From assembly GCA_024103355.1 (NCBI GenBank), contig JAGFIU010000010.1:140052-204051 (forward strand): a DNA stretch of 64,000 nt. The letters are read 5' to 3'. Numbering within the stretch: position 1 is the first letter of the stretch; each line of letters starts with the position of its first letter. Positions 18,130 through 27,377 of this stretch are shown here, piece by piece. The position numbers and the translations under genes were made by a program. This DNA is from Bacteroidota bacterium. Its GTDB lineage: Bacteria; Bacteroidota; Bacteroidia; NS11-12g; UBA955. Below the pieces are notes generated by a model. That model was not told the DNA's origin and ran no database searches. It worked only from the letters and a program-made list of their open reading frames with translations.

Positions 18130-19127
18130 TTTATACAGCAGAAGAATTAAAGTATATAGAGCCTAATACAGCCCATACATTATGGTATGAGATGAAAAGG
18201 TTGAACTTTTCAGGCAAACTTCATTATATTAAAATCGTCTTAGATGCGTATATTAGTCTGAATAGATTTTATAAAAAAGCACTCAAAGATAAAGAGTGCT
18301 TTTATGGACCTTTCAAAGGAGAATTTGGACATTTTCTATTACACAATCTGCCTTTTATTAGTAATCTTCACAAAAAGGGAGTTAAAATACATTATTGCGG
18401 AATGTCACTTCATAAGCCTTTTCTTGTAGATGAAAAAGGGAATTCATTGATTTATAAGTTTTATGAATTAAGGGACTTTTTTTCAGAAACACCACCAAGT
18501 GCAAATCAGGTACTACCTCCACAAGATGTGTGTGAAGAAATTGATAAATTTAATAAAATTGCGAGGGAAAGTGGTAAGCCATTTTTGGATATTTCGGATA
18601 ACAATCTTTATTGGTATGTGTTTAGAAACTGGCAATTGAAAAAAGGTCGCCAATCTGTTTATAATATTAGAGAAGTTTACAGAACCAAAACAGAAAATTC
18701 TTGTGTTATATTTCCTAGAAAGAAAGGTAAATCAAGTACACCTAATCATGGTAGTATGTGGGATTATATGGAAATTGCCAAGGCATTAAGCCCATATTTT
18801 GATAAGATTTATATAACGGGGCATCCAACGATGTCGGCTGAATTGCAATCAGAGTCAAATATTGAGGTTCGTTTGTCAACAGATAATAAGGATATCTTAG
18901 AATGTTGTTCAAACGCAAACCTTGTTATCACGCAACATTCGGGTGCTGTGCATGTAGGAATTTATACTGGAACACCGGTTCTGTTAATTTTCAATGGTAA
19001 GCCTCCAATCTCTTCACTCATTAATACAATTAGATTTAGAAGGAATCTTACATCTGAAAAAATTAATTATGCTTTTACATTAGATGATATTATTGATTTT
19101 GCGAGAAGAAGAAACAAGTTAAGTTGA
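18126..19127 (+). CDS. Putative GT-B glycosyltransferase (heptosyltransferase-like end)
   Basis: No firm family is recognised over the first half. The second half reads like a GT-B donor domain: CVIFPRKKGKS, ITGHP, then LVITQHSGAVHVGIYTGTPVLLIF. That last stretch corresponds to the T-x-x-SG-x-x-H-x-A loop of family 9 heptosyltransferases. It overlaps the nucleotidyltransferase by 4 nt and would be a natural user of its product. The coding sequence contains a strong 10-bp hairpin at 18275-18303. Confidence 0.62.
   Translation: MIYTAEELKYIEPNTAHTLWYEMKRLNFSGKLHYIKIVLDAYISLNRFYKKALKDKECFYGPFKGEFGHFLLHNLPFISNLHKKGVKIHYCGMSLHKPFLVDEKGNSLIYKFYELRDFFSETPPSANQVLPPQDVCEEIDKFNKIARESGKPFLDISDNNLYWYVFRNWQLKKGRQSVYNIREVYRTKTENSCVIFPRKKGKSSTPNHGSMWDYMEIAKALSPYFDKIYITGHPTMSAELQSESNIEVRLSTDNKDILECCSNANLVITQHSGAVHVGIYTGTPVLLIFNGKPPISSLINTIRFRRNLTSEKINYAFTLDDIIDFARRRNKLS
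18275..18303 (+). other. Perfect 10-bp hairpin inside a coding sequence
   Basis: AAAAGCACTC and GAGTGCTTTT are exact reverse complements around a 9-nt A-rich loop. A-tract and T-tract sit at the stem ends, giving a bidirectional intrinsic-terminator shape, though there is no long T-run beyond the stem. It lies about 150 nt into the gene at 18126. Whether it acts is unknown. Confidence 0.6.
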
Positions 19128-19342
19128 TTCTTTTGATAATAGTCAATGACAAAACCGGTATTTTAATACCTTTGGAAACGGATATGGAACAAGTTGCACA
19201 AATCATTAAGGATTTTAGAAACTCCGAAAAAAACACCGATAAGTTTAGAGTTGGAGTAAGAAAATTCTGGGAAGAAAATTTTGATGCAGATAAGAATTAT
19301 GAGAAGTTTTTTGAGGTATTGGGAAGTGGAATGATTAGTTAA
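19124..19342 (+). pseudogene. C-terminal remnant of a GT4-type glycosyltransferase
   Basis: This 72-codon frame opens at a TTG overlapping the previous stop. NDKTGILIPLETDMEQVAQII followed by KFWEENFDADKNYEKFFEVLG matches the last strand-helix segment of family 4 glycosyltransferases (NGKTGLLVP..D...LA..I and the final helix). The N-terminal domain and the donor site are absent. It ends right at the start of the neuB-like gene. It looks like what is left after a deletion that joined 18126-19127 to the next gene; it could still be translated. Confidence 0.72.
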
Positions 19343-20368
19343 ATGGATAAAAAAATGAATTCAAAGCAACAAATTTTCATTATAGCAGAGATTGCACAGG
19401 CACATGATGGTAGTTTAGGGATATTACATTCCTATATTGATGCATTGGCTGATAGCGGAGCGAATGCAATAAAATTTCAAACACATATAGCAGAAGCTGA
19501 GAGCAGTATGCAGGAACCTTTTAGGGTTAATTTTTCTTATGAGGATAAGACACGTTTTGATTATTGGAAACGTATGGAGTTTTCTCAGGAGCAATGGCGT
19601 GAAATAAAACAACATTGTGATGAGAAAGGAATGGAGTTTATGTCTTCTCCTTTCTCGCATAAAGCAGTGGAGCTATTGGAGGATTTAGGGGTTAAGCGTT
19701 ACAAAATTGGTAGTGGCGAAGTTTCCAATCTTTTGATGTTGGACAGAATTGCCGAAACTAAAAAACCGGTGATTTTAAGTTCCGGATTGAGTGATTGGAC
19801 TGAGTTGGACAACGCAGTTAATTTTTTGAAACAACAAAATACAGAAGTGAGTGTGTTGCAGTGTGCCACAGCGTATCCGGCTCCACCTGAAAAATGGGGT
19901 TTGAATTTAATAAGACAACTAAAAGAAAGATATAATGTCCCGGTTGGCTTTTCGGATCATTCGGGAGATTTAAACGCATGCTTGGGTGCAACTGCTTTGG
20001 GTGCTGAAATACTTGAGTTTCATGCGGTATTTGACAAAAGGATGTTTGGACCTGATGCCGGTAGTTCATTGACCATAGATGAAATAAAAAAATTAGTAAA
20101 AGGAGTCAGGGAAATTGAATTTGCATTGTTAAATCCGGTTGAAAAAGTAATAAGCAGTGAGCAGACAGAATTGAAAAAGATGTTTGGGAAATCACTTGCT
20201 CTCAATAGGGAATTGAAAGCAGGTGAAATTATTAAATTAGAGTATTTGGAAAGTAAAAAACCTGGTAATATGGGTATTCCTGCATCTGATTATAAGCAGG
20301 TGGTAGGAAGAAGATTGAAAGAAGATAAGCAAAAATGGGATTTTTTAAATTTAGGTGATATAGAGTAA
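19343..20368 (+). CDS. neuB: NeuB-family nonulosonic acid synthase
   Basis: This 341-residue protein has the NeuB barrel beginning FIIAEIAQAHDGSLG, where E and the later KFQTH bind substrate, then SSPFSHKAV, KIGSGEVSN, LQCATAYPAPPE and GFSDHSGD. A C-terminal SAF-like antifreeze domain starts around SLALNRELKAGE. It condenses phosphoenolpyruvate with ManNAc or a 2,4-diacetamido sugar to give sialic or legionaminic acid. An in-frame ATG 12 nt downstream is an alternative start. It is joined without a gap to a NeuC-like epimerase. Confidence 0.93.
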   Translation: MDKKMNSKQQIFIIAEIAQAHDGSLGILHSYIDALADSGANAIKFQTHIAEAESSMQEPFRVNFSYEDKTRFDYWKRMEFSQEQWREIKQHCDEKGMEFMSSPFSHKAVELLEDLGVKRYKIGSGEVSNLLMLDRIAETKKPVILSSGLSDWTELDNAVNFLKQQNTEVSVLQCATAYPAPPEKWGLNLIRQLKERYNVPVGFSDHSGDLNACLGATALGAEILEFHAVFDKRMFGPDAGSSLTIDEIKKLVKGVREIEFALLNPVEKVISSEQTELKKMFGKSLALNRELKAGEIIKLEYLESKKPGNMGIPASDYKQVVGRRLKEDKQKWDFLNLGDIE

Positions 20369-21526
20369 ATGAGTAAAAGAAAAGTATGTGTAGTTGTAAC
20401 TGCACGAGCAAGTTACAGCAGAATAAAAACAGCATTAATTGCTATCCAAAACCATCCTGATTTGGAATTACAATTGGTTGTGGCGGCAAGTGCATTATTA
20501 GATAAATACGGTTCTGCTGTTAACTATATTGAAGAAGATGGTTTGAAAATATCCGAGAGGGTTTTTATGGTCATTGAAGGTGCTACTTTGGCAACTTCTG
20601 CAAAATCTACAGGAATTGGAATAGTGGAACTGTCAACTACATTTGATAATCTAAAACCTGATGTTGTTTGCACTATTGGAGACCGTTATGAAACTATGGC
20701 TACTGCTATAGCTGCAAGCTACATGAATATTCCACTTGTCCATATTCAGGGAGGAGAGGTAACAGGAAATATAGATGAGAAAGTAAGGCATGCCATTTCA
20801 AAACTAGCCGACATACATTTGGTATCCAACGAGGATGCTAAGGAAAGATTGATAAAGTTAGGTGAATTTGAAGACAAGATATATGTAACGGGCTGTCCGA
20901 GCATTGATTTGGCAAAAGATGTGTTGGATAACCCCGAAATGGATTTTGACCCATGTGAAAAATACGGAGGAGTGGGAAGTTATATAGACAGTGCCAAACC
21001 GTATTTAGTGGTAATGCAACATCCGGTAACAACAGAGTATAGCAATGCTAAATCTCAAGCTAAAATATTGGTTGAGGTTATTCATGAACTAGACATAAAT
21101 ACGTTTTGGTTCTGGCCCAATCCTGATGCCGGCAGTGATGGAACGAGTAATGCACTGAGATCGTATAGAGAAGAATTTCCTAATAATAAACTTAGGTTTT
21201 TTAAGAACATGGAGGGTAGGGATTTTTTGAAATTGCTCCTGCACTCCAAATGTCTGATAGGAAATAGCAGTGTTGGGATTAGAGAATGTTCTTTTCTCGG
21301 TGTTCCTGTTGTGAATATTGGTTCCAGACAAAATAGAAGACTAAGAGCACATAATGTTTTGGATGTGGACTTTGACAAAGAACACATAAAAGATGCTGTT
21401 TTAAAACAACTTGAAAAAGGAAGGATAGAGAGCGAAAGTATTTATGGTTCCGGGAATGCCGGTAAAAATATTGCCGATGTTATTTCAAAAATTGAATTAT
21501 CTATAAACAAAGTAATAAGCTATTAA
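20369..21526 (+). CDS. neuC: UDP-GlcNAc 2-epimerase, hydrolysing, NeuC-like
   Basis: This full-length 385-residue protein shows VTARASYSRIK at the start, TIGDRYETMATA, VHIQGGEVTGNIDEKVRHAISKLADIH and the late GNSSVGIRE loop. HIQGGE is the classical motif, unlike HLGGGD in the homologue at 1-894. It hydrolyses the nucleotide sugar and epimerises C2, giving the ManNAc-type substrate for the NeuB immediately upstream. The start is one base after the neuB stop. Confidence 0.92.
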   Translation: MSKRKVCVVVTARASYSRIKTALIAIQNHPDLELQLVVAASALLDKYGSAVNYIEEDGLKISERVFMVIEGATLATSAKSTGIGIVELSTTFDNLKPDVVCTIGDRYETMATAIAASYMNIPLVHIQGGEVTGNIDEKVRHAISKLADIHLVSNEDAKERLIKLGEFEDKIYVTGCPSIDLAKDVLDNPEMDFDPCEKYGGVGSYIDSAKPYLVVMQHPVTTEYSNAKSQAKILVEVIHELDINTFWFWPNPDAGSDGTSNALRSYREEFPNNKLRFFKNMEGRDFLKLLLHSKCLIGNSSVGIRECSFLGVPVVNIGSRQNRRLRAHNVLDVDFDKEHIKDAVLKQLEKGRIESESIYGSGNAGKNIADVISKIELSINKVISY

Positions 21527-21537
21527 AAATAATTTAA

Positions 21538-22230
21538 GTGAAAGTATTAGGTATTATTCCTGCCAGAGGTGGTTCTAAAGGTGTGCCGAGAAAGAATATT
21601 AAACTTTTGGGTGGAAAACCATTGATTGCTTATACATTGGATGCTGTTTTGAAGTCTAATATTCTACATCACGTTGTTTCAACTGATGATGAGGAAATAG
21701 CAGAAATCTCAAAAAATTTTGGTGGCAATGTGCCATTTATTAGACCTCCCGAAATAGCAACCGATACTGCTTCTTCTTTGGATGTGGCAATACATGCTCT
21801 CAATATGATGGAGCATATCAATAATATAAAGTATGATGCAATTATGTTGCTTCAACCCACAACCCCTTTTAGGAATGAAAATGATATAAATCAATCAATC
21901 ATAATCATGGATGATTCAGACGCGGATAGTGTGATAAGTGTCGTTGATGTAGGAGGTACACACCCCGCAAGGATGAAATTTGTGAGAGATGGATATTTGA
22001 TAGATCCTGATTTTGTTGAAGAGAGAGAGGGTCAAAATAGACAGGAGTTAGAACCGATGTATATTAGAAATGGAGGTATTTATCTAAGTAAAAAAAATGT
22101 ATTGATGTCGGGCTCTTTTAAAGGGAAAAACTCAAAAGCCTATATTATGCCTGAAGAACGTTCTGTGAACATTGATACTTTTACCGATTTTGAATATGCA
22201 GAATGGATTTTATCTAAAAAACAAAAATGA
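21538..22230 (+). CDS. neuA: CMP-nonulosonate cytidylyltransferase, NeuA-like
   Basis: Starts at GTG. The 230-residue protein has the CTP motif GIIPARGGSKGVPRKNIK, VSTDDEEIAEI and the substrate segment LLQPTTPFRNENDI. It activates the product of the neighbouring NeuB. Together with the two upstream genes it forms a compact second nonulosonate module, separate from the one at 1-5017. It overlaps the next ATG by 4 nt. Confidence 0.92.
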   Translation: MKVLGIIPARGGSKGVPRKNIKLLGGKPLIAYTLDAVLKSNILHHVVSTDDEEIAEISKNFGGNVPFIRPPEIATDTASSLDVAIHALNMMEHINNIKYDAIMLLQPTTPFRNENDINQSIIIMDDSDADSVISVVDVGGTHPARMKFVRDGYLIDPDFVEEREGQNRQELEPMYIRNGGIYLSKKNVLMSGSFKGKNSKAYIMPEERSVNIDTFTDFEYAEWILSKKQK

Positions 22231-23198
22231 GAATTTTACATTTGGAATCGGATAAATATGTACTACAAGATTTGCAAAGGCTCAAAGAAATAGGCGAACT
22301 TGTTTGTAAAGATTTTAAAAAACAGTCAGAACTCGATTCTTTATTGAAGAAAGAAAAGTTTGACTATATTTTTACTACAATAGGTTACTATTTTGGAGCA
22401 GAAAATTTGGAGTCTCAAAGTAAATTAAAAGCAATTGTGTCGCCTACTACAGGACTGAATCACATTGACTTGGATTATGTAAAGGGAAGAAATATAAAAA
22501 TTATCAGTCTCAAAGGAGAATATAATTTTCTAAGCTCTATTCAGAGTACTGCCGAACATACATGGACTTTGCTTTTATCTTTATCTCGTCAATTACAAAA
22601 AGCAGTTTCACATACAAAAGATGGTAGTTGGGATAGAACCGTTTTTGAATGTAATGAACTCAATACAAAAACAATAGGTATTATTGGATATGGACGTTTG
22701 GGAAAGATTATTACTCGATATGCAAGTGCTTTTTCAATGAATATTTTAGTGAATGATATTGATAAGCAAAGAGAAGAGGAAGCAAAAGAAAAAGGGTTGA
22801 ACGCAGTTGATTTATCTAAACTGCTTGAAGAGTCTGATTTTGTACTCTTAATGGTATCACACAGCCATGAGAATGAAAATATGATAGGAGAAAAAGAGTT
22901 TGACAAAATGAAGCAGGGAAGTTTTTTTATTAATACTTCAAGAGGTGAAATGGTTGATGAAGATGCTTTATTGAAAAACTTAGAAAGCGGACATTTGGCA
23001 GGTTCTGCCTTGGATGTTTTGAGAAATGATTCCGAATGGAAAAATGAAGTACCGGAGAATCATCCGCTAATACAATATGCTAATAGAAATAATAATCTTA
23101 TCATAACACCTCATATTGGTGGATATGGAGATGTATCTATTGCTAAAACCAGAGAATTTATTACCAATAAATTTTTTAAATCTATCGACTGTTGTTAA
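22227..23198 (+). CDS. D-isomer-specific 2-hydroxyacid dehydrogenase
   Basis: This 323-residue protein has the NAD-binding GYGRLGKIITRYA, NTSRGEMVDEDALL with the catalytic Arg region, ALDVLRND with the Glu/Asp site, and TPHIGG with the catalytic His. The family reduces 2-keto acids or oxidises D-2-hydroxy acids. In sugar loci such genes may make an acyl or lactyl-type substituent. Its coupling to neuA suggests it decorates or supplies the second nonulosonate; that is inference. Confidence 0.88.
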   Translation: MRILHLESDKYVLQDLQRLKEIGELVCKDFKKQSELDSLLKKEKFDYIFTTIGYYFGAENLESQSKLKAIVSPTTGLNHIDLDYVKGRNIKIISLKGEYNFLSSIQSTAEHTWTLLLSLSRQLQKAVSHTKDGSWDRTVFECNELNTKTIGIIGYGRLGKIITRYASAFSMNILVNDIDKQREEEAKEKGLNAVDLSKLLEESDFVLLMVSHSHENENMIGEKEFDKMKQGSFFINTSRGEMVDEDALLKNLESGHLAGSALDVLRNDSEWKNEVPENHPLIQYANRNNNLIITPHIGGYGDVSIAKTREFITNKFFKSIDCC

Positions 23199-23208
23199 TT
23201 GTTTTAAG

Positions 23209-24759
23209 ATGCTATTTGCTGTTGATTTATTAACAATAAAGAAATGCCAAATGGCAGTTTCTAATAAGGCAACTGTAATTCTTCATAATGAAACCAACTT
23301 TATTCCTAATGAAAACGACAATATTACCTTCTTTAATTGTACAACCCAACGTGTTCCTAGCACTTGGTTTACATGGGAAGCGAACAATAAAATAATACAG
23401 TCTTTCAAACAAAAGTTCCCGGAATTATTTCAGTATAAAGATTATGATTTAACACTTGCTTATCAAAAGGCTCTGTATTGGTCAAATCAAAAAGTAGGCT
23501 TTTTGCATTATAGCAAAGAGAAGTTTTTTGAAAATGAGAAAGTATATAAGATAGATACTTTGCATCCTTATAAAAAATGGAAAGTATTGCTGAAATATGC
23601 TTTTATGCTTGCTAAATCAAAAAAAGAAAGCTCTACCATAACAAGCAGAAAGTTTGAAGGCAAGAATGCAATTTTTATTAAAAATAAGTTTCAACTGAGT
23701 TTGTATAAGTTTATACTCAAAGCAGTATTGGATAATACTGACTTTGTGGTATTTTGTATTGATAAAGAAGTTGAAAATGAGTTAAAAAAACTCGGTTTTG
23801 ATAAAAGCAAAATTGACTTTATTGACATTGATAAAAGCAGTTGTAGTTTGTCTTTAATCAATCTGTTTGCTTTAAAAAAGGAAGATTATTTTGTTTTAAA
23901 TCAAATTATGATTTGTCGGCAAGAGCTTAATTATTGGTGTAGAATAGCTGAGTACATAGCCGGTAGCGGAGTTAAAACTTTTTTGATGAACGAAGGAGAG
24001 AATGGAATTTTTGGAGCGGTGATGGGTGAGGTAATGCAAAAGAATGGGATAAAGTCCTTTAATACCATGAATGGAATGAAAGCGGGACAGGCTCAGGATG
24101 CTTATATCAATTTTGACAAATGGTTTGTTTGGGATGAACAAATGAAAAAGCTATTGGTTGAGAAATGTAAGCTTGCTCCTGATAAGCTTTTGGTGTCAGG
24201 ACATTTGATGGAGGACGAGGTGGCTACATATAAATATCAAAACAGTTTGGGACTTGATGAAGAGCAGATTAAAGGTAAAAAGATTATATCTCTTTTTTCT
24301 GTCAGGGGTAAAAGAGAGGAGAAGAATTGGACTTTCCAATACTTATACGAATTAGCATCAAAAAACCCGGAACTCTTACTTTTGGTTCGTCCCCACCCCT
24401 CTGAGTCAGATGAAGATAGTTTGTTTCCTCCTGAGAGTTTGAAAAATGTAATTTGGATAAGAAGTACGGCAGAAAACTCAAAAACGACTCTTTATGACCA
24501 GTTGTCAATTAGCAATTTGAGTGTTTGTTTTGGTTCTACAGTTGCTTTGGAAAGCAAGTGGTTTGGGGTGCCGTGTATTACTGTGGAGCAGAGAGAAGAA
24601 AGTTTGATTTATGCAGTGGATGGAGAGAGTATTGTTCATGTAAGGGATAAGGAAAATTTAGAAAGCAATATTGAAGATTTGTTGGAGAAGGGAAATAGGA
24701 CAAAAAGTTTGCATAACACAAAAACTGCAAAATGTATTGTTAGTAGTATAACAGCTTAA
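23209..24759 (+). CDS. Putative polysaccharide biosynthesis transferase
   Basis: I chose the ATG at 23209, 10 nt after the dehydrogenase stop; an in-frame start at 23116 would overlap that gene by over 80 nt, and 23251 is also possible. The 516-residue product is not a family I can name. Its C-terminal half has LLLVRPHPSESDED and CFGSTVALESKWFGVPCI, similar in pattern to the protein at 6288-7778 and to capsule/CDP-glycerol-type transferases. Both lie in the same transcription direction within the locus. Confidence 0.6.
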   Translation: MLFAVDLLTIKKCQMAVSNKATVILHNETNFIPNENDNITFFNCTTQRVPSTWFTWEANNKIIQSFKQKFPELFQYKDYDLTLAYQKALYWSNQKVGFLHYSKEKFFENEKVYKIDTLHPYKKWKVLLKYAFMLAKSKKESSTITSRKFEGKNAIFIKNKFQLSLYKFILKAVLDNTDFVVFCIDKEVENELKKLGFDKSKIDFIDIDKSSCSLSLINLFALKKEDYFVLNQIMICRQELNYWCRIAEYIAGSGVKTFLMNEGENGIFGAVMGEVMQKNGIKSFNTMNGMKAGQAQDAYINFDKWFVWDEQMKKLLVEKCKLAPDKLLVSGHLMEDEVATYKYQNSLGLDEEQIKGKKIISLFSVRGKREEKNWTFQYLYELASKNPELLLLVRPHPSESDEDSLFPPESLKNVIWIRSTAENSKTTLYDQLSISNLSVCFGSTVALESKWFGVPCITVEQREESLIYAVDGESIVHVRDKENLESNIEDLLEKGNRTKSLHNTKTAKCIVSSITA

Positions 24760-24762
24760 AGA

Positions 24763-26022
24763 TTGAAACCAAATAACCTGAAAGCGCTCATAATATGTTT
24801 TACATTTCCTCCTTATCCGGGAATAGGAGGTAGGCGTTGGGCGAAATTTGCAAAATACCTAAATAGAGAAGGTGTTGATATTAAAGTGATTTCTGCAAAG
24901 AAGAAAAAGGATGGTGTTTCTACTTGGCTGACCGATATTGAAGAGTATAAGGATAGAATCAGTTATTTGCCAACTCATTATCCCTTGATTCTTACAACAG
25001 TACCTAAGACTATAATTGAGAAAATCAGATATAAATTAGCACTGATTTATGTTAAGTTATTGACAAAGGAAAATTATTATGACTATTCTGTGTTTTGGAA
25101 AAGAACCTTGTTACATCGAGTCGAAAAGGAGATAAAAGCCGGGTATCATAATATTATTGTTTCTTGTGCTCCTTTCACAACTGCATTCTATATCTCCGAA
25201 CTTAAAGAAAAATATCCTAATATAAATCTGATAGTTGATTTTAGAGATCCTTGGACTGATAACGAAACTTCTTTCGGATTCAGTACTTTAGGTAAAAAAA
25301 GAATGGACTTTGAAAAGTTTAAAGAGTACAAAACAACACAAAGAGCAGATTACATAATAACGGTATCTGATACAATGACTTATTATTTTGAACGATTAGC
25401 ATCTGATAACTCAAAATCATTGACATTGAAAAATGGGTTTGATAGTGAAGATTTTGGTGGCTTGTTAAACAAATCGCATGCAAATAGTCAACTTCGCTTT
25501 ATTTTTACAGGTACTTTTTATAACAAAGCACTCCATGTTTTGAAATCTTTATGCGAAGCATTAAATGATTTAAAACTTTCCAATAAAGAGATATATAAGA
25601 ATTTGAAATTTGATTTTTATGGAAGTGTGCCTACTGAATTTCATTCAGTTGTTGATGATATAGATATAGTTTCATTTAATGGAAGTATTGGAAAGGATGA
25701 GGTTTATAAACAGATAAGAGAGAGTGATGTGACAATGTTGTTTTTAACAGATGATTTGAATCATTCTTTTAGTACCAAGTTTTATGAATATATCGCTCAG
25801 AAAAAACCAATCGCAGTTTTTTCAAAGGCAGGAGATACAGCGAATTTTATAGAACAAAATAATTTAGGATATAATTGCAGTCTGCAACATATTAAGGAAA
25901 TGTTAGTGAAAATATACAAAGACTGGAAAGCTGATAATTTAATTTTTAATGAGAACTATGATATATCAGAACATGAGATTAGTCTTATGACAAGAAACAA
26001 ATTAATTCCATTATTACGCTAG
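24763..26022 (+). CDS. Glycosyltransferase family 4
   Basis: Start is TTG, 3 nt after the previous stop. The 419-residue protein has the N-terminal CFTFPPYPGIGGRRWAKFA, VDFRDPWTD in the acceptor domain and TVSDTMTYYFERL before the linker. The C-terminal KFYEYIAQKKPIAVF carries a donor-site Glu. This pattern is common in Bacteroidota O-antigen and capsule clusters. An imperfect hairpin just after the stop (26023-26049, TTCTGAC/GTCAGAA) may end this transcript. Confidence 0.87.
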   Translation: MKPNNLKALIICFTFPPYPGIGGRRWAKFAKYLNREGVDIKVISAKKKKDGVSTWLTDIEEYKDRISYLPTHYPLILTTVPKTIIEKIRYKLALIYVKLLTKENYYDYSVFWKRTLLHRVEKEIKAGYHNIIVSCAPFTTAFYISELKEKYPNINLIVDFRDPWTDNETSFGFSTLGKKRMDFEKFKEYKTTQRADYIITVSDTMTYYFERLASDNSKSLTLKNGFDSEDFGGLLNKSHANSQLRFIFTGTFYNKALHVLKSLCEALNDLKLSNKEIYKNLKFDFYGSVPTEFHSVVDDIDIVSFNGSIGKDEVYKQIRESDVTMLFLTDDLNHSFSTKFYEYIAQKKPIAVFSKAGDTANFIEQNNLGYNCSLQHIKEMLVKIYKDWKADNLIFNENYDISEHEISLMTRNKLIPLLR

Positions 26023-26132
26023 TTCTGACTTTTCTTTATTAGGTCAGAATTAATTTCATAACATTCTCCTCCTCCTTTAAGATATTTAGTTTAGCAACAA
26101 ATCAAATACAACATACAATTAATACCAACGAT

Positions 26133-27110
26133 ATGCAACATTTATTAGAAAAATATGATTATATCGAGCGTTTATTACAGCTTGAGAATGAGACTCCTGA
26201 CAGACATGAGTTTCACAAGAAAGTAGCTCCGCTCTTATTGGAGATGACTGCGGATAAAGAGTTTTTAAAAGATATCATAAAAAGAAATTTTCTGGATGAA
26301 GGGTATCTTAAAATGCAATGGTCCGGATATAATATTCCGTTTATGTACGTTTATGAAACAGAACATTTTGTATTAAAACTACATTTATTTCCGCCTGACA
26401 AGGATAAGAAAGATAATATAGCTGCACATTGTATCCATCATCATAATAATTATATCATCACTACCAATGCCTTTTTTGGTTCCGGTTATGAGAGTTTTTT
26501 GTTTGAAAAGAATCCTAAAACAGACCCTAAAACTTTGGATGTAAACATGAAAATAACCAAGCACTTTCACCAGAAAGATTGGAATCCGAGTATGGTTGAT
26601 AGCTGGGAACCTCATGTAGTCTTTATTCCACAAGAGTTGTCTTCTACTTTGATAATATGGTCACCGGATAAAAAGAGGACAACAGATAGTCTTCGCCAAA
26701 ATTCGTTGTTGAAATCAATAAAAAAACCTTTGAGATGGTTTATTCATAAGACCGGTATGACACAGTCTTTTGGTATAGCAGAGGAGAAAACGTATCAGTT
26801 CTATCCAAACCCAAATGGTAAGGGATTTAAGGGTATAGAAGAGAATGAATATTTTGCTCCTACTAAGGCTGAAAAAGGTCCTGTGGTGGATGAGTATTCA
26901 GCTCAGATGATATTTGCTTTTATACAAAGAGCCGGATTGTTTGATGCGGAGTTTTTTAAGGAGAATAAAAATAAAATCCCTGCTTATTATCATAAGTTTA
27001 TTGATATGTGTGTTGCAGGTGAGCAGATACCTGATGTATATCATAGAACAGAAATTAATGTGCCCCAAAAGACGTATTATAGGGAGGATATTGTGAAGGC
27101 AGCGGAGTAG
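26133..27110 (+). CDS. Uncharacterised 325-residue protein
   Basis: I do not recognise the family. The protein is soluble, without signal peptide or membrane segments. It has a His-rich stretch AAHCIHHHNNYIITTNAF and a later FHQKDWNPSMVDSWEPHVVF, which could be a cupin-like metal site. The end is rich in charged residues. It has its own 110-nt upstream gap and is followed directly by the cGCAAAG repeat array. Position suggests a part in the polysaccharide locus, but no function can be given. Confidence 0.6.
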   Translation: MQHLLEKYDYIERLLQLENETPDRHEFHKKVAPLLLEMTADKEFLKDIIKRNFLDEGYLKMQWSGYNIPFMYVYETEHFVLKLHLFPPDKDKKDNIAAHCIHHHNNYIITTNAFFGSGYESFLFEKNPKTDPKTLDVNMKITKHFHQKDWNPSMVDSWEPHVVFIPQELSSTLIIWSPDKKRTTDSLRQNSLLKSIKKPLRWFIHKTGMTQSFGIAEEKTYQFYPNPNGKGFKGIEENEYFAPTKAEKGPVVDEYSAQMIFAFIQRAGLFDAEFFKENKNKIPAYYHKFIDMCVAGEQIPDVYHRTEINVPQKTYYREDIVKAAE

Positions 27111-27112
27111 GG

Positions 27113-27334
27113 TTTCACGTAAAGAGCGATTTTCACGCAAAGGGCGCGAAGAGGGTTTCACGCAAAGGGCGCAAAGAAATCTCTCGCAAAGAGCGCAAAG
27201 GAGAATTTAATACGCAAAGGGCGCAAAGAAGGTTTCACGCAAAGGACGCGGAGAAGAATATAAAACGCAAAGGGCGCAAAGAGAAAAACTAAGAAAGAGT
27301 TTAATACATAAAGAGTGCAAAGAAGGATTTAGGG
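27113..27334 (+). repeat. Array of CGCAAAGGGCGCAAAGAA units, left arm
   Basis: About eight degenerate copies of TTTCACGCAAAGGGCGCAAAGAA run head to tail, with spacing of roughly 25-35 nt. There are no unique spacers of constant size, so this is not a CRISPR array. The same motif recurs in reverse complement at 27779-27897 on the far side of the small gene at 27378-27761. Confidence 0.9.
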
Positions 27335-27377
27335 TATTTTATTATACGAAGGAAGTTGATTGTAAAAGAAAATATTG

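Noticed and set aside
23116..23208. Upstream start (23116) for the putative transferase
   Set aside because: It would overlap the dehydrogenase gene by 83 nt, and the added residues look like a frame-shifted copy of that gene; ATG at 23209 fits the intergenic gap.
27113..27334. Possible CRISPR array from regularly recurring CGCAAAG units
   Set aside because: Units are degenerate, spacing varies, spacers are themselves repeat-like, there is an inverted copy on the far side, and no cas gene is near.
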